Assembly (NCBI GenBank): GCA_016840645.1 | Contig: JAEORY010000042.1 | Location: 1 to 15,095 of the forward strand | Direction of reading: 5' to 3' | DNA: 15,095 bases | DNA from: Candidatus Borrarchaeota archaeon | GTDB lineage: Archaea > Asgardarchaeota > Sifarchaeia > Borrarchaeales > Borrarchaeaceae | In this document: piece by piece, positions 12,474-15,095 of the stretch | How positions within the stretch are numbered: the first letter of the stretch is position 1 | Layout: each line of letters starts with the position of its first letter | Position numbers and translations under genes: made by a program | Notes under the pieces: model-generated | The model's input: the letters and a program-made list of their open reading frames with translations, nothing else | Told to the model about the DNA's origin: nothing | Database searches by the model: none

Positions 12474-12936
12474 AAAGAAGCCTAAACGTGCTGGAAGAAA
12501 GCGTATTAACTTGGATTTAGAGCAAGTTGAGCAATTAGCAGCTCAAGGTCTTGGAACGACTCAGATTGCCCGTGCTATGGGGGTTTCGTGGAATACCATA
12601 GATCGCAGTCGTAAGCGTTCAGGTGATTTTGAAGATGCTTTAAAAAGGGGACAAGCAAAAGGATTGGCAGAGATAACCAATTCTCTTTTCTCTTCAGCTC
12701 AAAGCGGAAACGTGACCGCACAGATTTTTTACCTCAAGAACCGAGATACCCAGAACTGGCAAGACCGAGTTGAAACCAATCACACACTTTCCATAGGATC
12801 TGCATTGGATAATGCAAGGTTACGCACCAGTAATGCACCAGCGAATATTATCGAAGGCGAGAAAGTGCCTGATGTAAGGCTTTCCGCATTTCGACAGACA
12901 GATAAAAAATCAGACGATCCCCAAAAAGACGAATGA
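12466..12936 (+). CDS. terS: Terminase small subunit
   Basis: The chosen ATG at 12466 gives a product beginning MTEKKPKRAGRKRINLDLEQ and an 8-base overlap with the previous gene. An in-frame ATG at 12445 would add seven residues and cannot be excluded; neither has an ideal ribosome site. The N-terminal third is an HTH (VEQLAAQGLGTTQIARAMGVSWNTIDRSRKRS) that would recognise the packaging site. A helical oligomerisation region follows (FEDALKRGQAKGLAEITNSL, TAQIFYLKNRDTQNWQDR), a segment very common in small terminases, then a disordered polar tail. With the large subunit downstream it starts genome packaging. Confidence 0.85.
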   Translation: MTEKKPKRAGRKRINLDLEQVEQLAAQGLGTTQIARAMGVSWNTIDRSRKRSGDFEDALKRGQAKGLAEITNSLFSSAQSGNVTAQIFYLKNRDTQNWQDRVETNHTLSIGSALDNARLRTSNAPANIIEGEKVPDVRLSAFRQTDKKSDDPQKDE

Positions 12937-13079
12937 AACATTGTCACCCATCTCCCTTAGATGTTTCTGGTTGTAAAATGTCTTTCCTCTATCTCTCCAG
13001 AGTTTTAAATTTTGCAACCACCCCCCCCAATTTTTGTCGGCGGGGGCTAAGATTTTGTAAGCTATGAACTAAATTTTTT
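12937..13079. other. Non-coding gap between small and large terminase genes, candidate packaging site
   Basis: This 143-base gap breaks an otherwise gapless operon. It contains a pyrimidine-rich stretch (about 12981-12999), eight consecutive C at 13021-13028, and GGCGGGGG about 11 bases later, so the C and G runs can pair partly. No convincing promoter or open frame was seen. Cos or pac sites often lie by the terminase genes, so this is a candidate; the sequence alone cannot prove it. Confidence 0.35.
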
Positions 13080-13283
13080 ATGAATTTCTACGAGTACCTT
13101 TTGAGAAACCAAAATCGTGATGATAAAACAGGAGACTTTGCTAAACATGTTATTGCCGACTGTAACTATCCATCTGACAAACCTTTCTTGGATCAACTCA
13201 AATACTTGGAAGAACAAGAAGCACCCCCCGCAGCTATTCTTTCCCTCGCAGACACCTATAAATCTTTTTTAAATAAAAAATGA
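13080..13283 (+). CDS. YozE/SAM-like small protein
   Basis: A 67-residue protein matching the YozE_SAM_like pattern: an N-terminal FYEYLLRNQ helix, TGDFAKHVIADCNYPSD in the position of the family's GDLAxDIxxDxxFP, and a closing YLEEQEAPPAAILSLADTYKSF. YozE-like domains are small helical bundles of unclear function in Firmicutes and phages. The ATG follows a T-run without a ribosome site, so expression may be low. The stop overlaps the large-terminase ATG (ATGA), so it is coupled to packaging and could be a terminase accessory. Confidence 0.7.
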   Translation: MNFYEYLLRNQNRDDKTGDFAKHVIADCNYPSDKPFLDQLKYLEEQEAPPAAILSLADTYKSFLNKK

Positions 13284-14812
13284 AATACAGTCCAAAACAA
13301 GAAGAAGAATTAATGTCCGATATATGGACAGGCAACATTAAAGATAATCCACTAAACTTTGTTAGATACGTTTTCCCCTGGGGTCAAGAAGGCACCCCCC
13401 TCGAAGAGTTTACCGGCCCTCGCAAGTGGCAAGAAAAAATTTTAGTAGATTTAACAAACCACATACAAAAGAACGCTGGCAAGCTAGACCCCAATATGTT
13501 TCGCTTGGCAGTTGCATCAGGTCGTGGAATAGGTAAGTCTGCTTTAGTCGCATGGATTATATTATGGATGTTATCCACTCGCCTTGGATCAACGGTTATC
13601 GTAACTGCCAACACCGAACAACAGCTACGCTCAAGAACATGGGCGGAACTCGGTAAGTGGCTGACCCTCGCTATCAACGGACATTGGTTTCACAAGACCG
13701 CTACTACGCTCAAACCCGTAGATTGGTTTGAAGCAAGCTTGAAAAAGGATCTACAAATAGATACAGGATACTATTACGGACAAGCGCAACTCTGGTCGGA
13801 AGAAAACCCCGATGCGTTTGCCGGAGTACACAGTAACTATGGCGTTTGCTTAATTATGGATGAGGCTTCAGGTATACCAGCACCTATCTATTCGGTAGCT
13901 GAAGGTTTCTTCTCAGAACCTACCGAAAATCGTTTCTGGTTTACCTTTTCCAACCCCAGAAGAAATACCGGCCCTTTCTATGATAGCTTCCACAGCTCCA
14001 AAGCTTTTTGGAATACCGAGCAGATAGACTCTCGTAATGTTGAGGGAACGGATACCAAAGTGTTCCAACAGATGATTGAGCAATATGGCGAAGACTCTAC
14101 GGTATCTAGGGTTGAGGTTATGGGCGAGTTTCCACAGTCGGATGACGATACTGTTATACCGTTGGATTTAGTCAGAGCAGCGATTGATAGAGACGTTGCG
14201 CTTACGACTGAGCAAGCGATTGTGTGGGGATTAGACGTGGCTCGCTTTGGTGGCGATAACTCTGCATTATGCAAACGCCAGGGAAATACGGTCTTAGATA
14301 TAAAAACATTTAAGTCTATGGATCTTATGCAGTTGTGCGGTGCGGTCAAAGCGGAATACGACACCTCCACCTTTGAAAACAAACCACAAGAGATATTGGT
14401 TGACGTGATTGGTTTGGGTAGCGGAGTCGTGGATAGATTGGCAGAACAGAATTTACCTGTGCGTGGTGTGAATGTAGCCGAAGCACCGAGCACGAAAAAG
14501 AATTATTTAAACCTACGAGCAGAGCTTTGGTTTGCGATAAAGGATTGGTTGGCGCAGCGTGATTGCCGACTTCCTAATAATGACGAGCTTGCTTCGGAAC
14601 TCGCTGCGCCTCAATACAAATATACATCATCTGGAAAAATTAAAATAGAAAGTAAAGACGAAATGCGTAAAAGAGGTATAAAATCTCCTGACAGAGCAGA
14701 TGCATTGGCTTTGACGATGGCAAGCTCGGCTGCATCCTTTAGTGGCAGTCAGTCGTATATGGGTTATAATTTCAAAAAACCCTTGAAGTCAAGAATATTT
14801 AGAGTGGGATAA
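13280..14812 (+). CDS. terL: Terminase large subunit (ATPase and nuclease)
   Basis: A full-length 510-residue packaging motor. The N-terminal ATPase domain has Walker A ASGRGIGKSAL (K86, S87), Walker B VCLIMDEASG (D194, E195) and the coupling motif FTFSNPRR (S224, N225). The C-terminal RNase-H-like nuclease has three acidic positions: D319 (WGLDVARFGGD), D375 (ILVDVIGLGSG) and D471/D474 (SPDRADALA). All are intact. It pumps DNA into the prohead and cuts the concatemer, guided by the small subunit. It overlaps the YozE-like gene by four bases, and its stop overlaps the next ATG (TAATG). The nuclease motif spacing resembles pac- or cos-type terminases of small temperate phages; the end type cannot be read from sequence. 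Confidence 0.95.
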   Translation: MKYSPKQEEELMSDIWTGNIKDNPLNFVRYVFPWGQEGTPLEEFTGPRKWQEKILVDLTNHIQKNAGKLDPNMFRLAVASGRGIGKSALVAWIILWMLSTRLGSTVIVTANTEQQLRSRTWAELGKWLTLAINGHWFHKTATTLKPVDWFEASLKKDLQIDTGYYYGQAQLWSEENPDAFAGVHSNYGVCLIMDEASGIPAPIYSVAEGFFSEPTENRFWFTFSNPRRNTGPFYDSFHSSKAFWNTEQIDSRNVEGTDTKVFQQMIEQYGEDSTVSRVEVMGEFPQSDDDTVIPLDLVRAAIDRDVALTTEQAIVWGLDVARFGGDNSALCKRQGNTVLDIKTFKSMDLMQLCGAVKAEYDTSTFENKPQEILVDVIGLGSGVVDRLAEQNLPVRGVNVAEAPSTKKNYLNLRAELWFAIKDWLAQRDCRLPNNDELASELAAPQYKYTSSGKIKIESKDEMRKRGIKSPDRADALALTMASSAASFSGSQSYMGYNFKKPLKSRIFRVG

Positions 14813-15095
14813 TGGAAAATAATGTTCAGAATTTATTAAAACTATTAAATGAATATGAGTCAGTTCCTTTTGTTGATAGGGTTTTAAATCCACAACAATA
14901 TCCAAAGCCCACAATATTTGACGATAGAGAAAATATGCAAACGCATTTTATGTCTGCTGCAAATGACAAAGAGGGAAATTGGTATGTGTTTCCAAAAATA
15001 ATTTTTGAAGAAGGTAGATACAAAAAATTTGAAACAGAAGATGAAGCTTTAAGAAATGCTTTATCAACTGGTAATATAATCCCTTTTGGGAAGGA
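14812..15095 (+). CDS. Conserved phage protein of unknown function (3' partial)
   Basis: The ATG at 14812 overlaps the large-terminase stop as TAATG, and the frame is open to the window edge, so the C-terminus is missing (94 codons visible). The pattern VPFVDRVLNPQQYP, then THFMSAANDKEGNWYVFPKI, and a rising-helix segment ending in IIPFGK matches a small protein I recognise from many phages near packaging or head genes (FVDRILNP, HxMAA, WxVFPTIV, FGS). Its function is unknown to me; a virion-associated role is inferred only from its place between terminase and the expected portal gene. Confidence 0.75.
   Translation, partial: MENNVQNLLKLLNEYESVPFVDRVLNPQQYPKPTIFDDRENMQTHFMSAANDKEGNWYVFPKIIFEEGRYKKFETEDEALRNALSTGNIIPFGK

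Noticed and set aside
13978..14493. 171-codon minus-strand frame inside the large terminase
   Set aside because: The complementary strand carries conserved nuclease motifs; the minus frame is a codon-bias shadow.

Overview
The window is one continuous stretch of a temperate tailed (Caudovirales-type) phage or prophage genome. It holds the end of a virion-structure module, a tyrosine integrase, a compact early/replication module and the DNA-packaging genes, and the next virion gene runs off the right edge. The AT-rich composition, dense gene packing with 4-10 base overlaps, and the gene set (Cas4-like exonuclease, Sak4-like ATPase, OB-fold single-strand DNA-binding-like protein, Toprim primase-helicase, no phage DNA or RNA polymerase) are typical of small temperate phages of bacteria with AT-rich genomes, such as many marine proteobacteria. 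The host cannot be fixed from the sequence: no tRNA, rRNA or bacterial flanking gene is present.

Layout. 1-3642: three plus-strand virion genes (a 5'-truncated S74-chaperone protein, an unknown 394-aa protein, and a 645-aa protein with Gly/Ala-rich segments resembling an internal or DNA-ejection protein). 3646-4044: a small PD-(D/E)XK nuclease. 4045-4206: a regulatory gap with a tandem repeat, a sigma70-like promoter and a 9-bp inverted repeat, possibly including attP. 4207-5644: a small gene, a 38-aa membrane microprotein and the integrase. 5641-6436: four small overlapping genes of unknown function. 6433-7026: a two-gene minus-strand island (DUF1289-like and DUF3310-like). 7027-7184: a divergent promoter region with an AT-rich palindrome. 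7185-11900: the plus-strand replication/recombination operon, from an excisionase/MerR-type HTH protein through exonuclease, small acidic protein, ATPase, SSB-like protein, zinc-finger-like protein and primase-helicase to a 35-aa microprotein. 11901-12041: three 21-bp iterons, a promoter and a strong 37-nt hairpin. 12042-12473: a winged-helix gene of unusual base composition. 12466-14812: small terminase, a YozE-like gene and large terminase. 14812-end: a truncated conserved phage protein.

How the parts fit. The exonuclease, ATPase and SSB-like protein look like a Sak4-type single-strand annealing/recombination set, and the Toprim primase-helicase would open and prime DNA for host polymerase. 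The divergent HTH region and the integrase-side inverted repeat are the best candidates for the lysis/lysogeny and integration switch; no CI-like repressor is visible.

The strongest unexplained signals are (i) the exactly 21-bp-spaced, internally palindromic iterons that overlap a promoter whose predicted start coincides with a long hairpin, next to a winged-helix gene with a marked G-over-C excess, and (ii) the near-identical N-terminal peptide (DVxDYFxGGL), together with a matching C-terminal NPW-acidic tip, on both the SSB-like protein and the primase-helicase.
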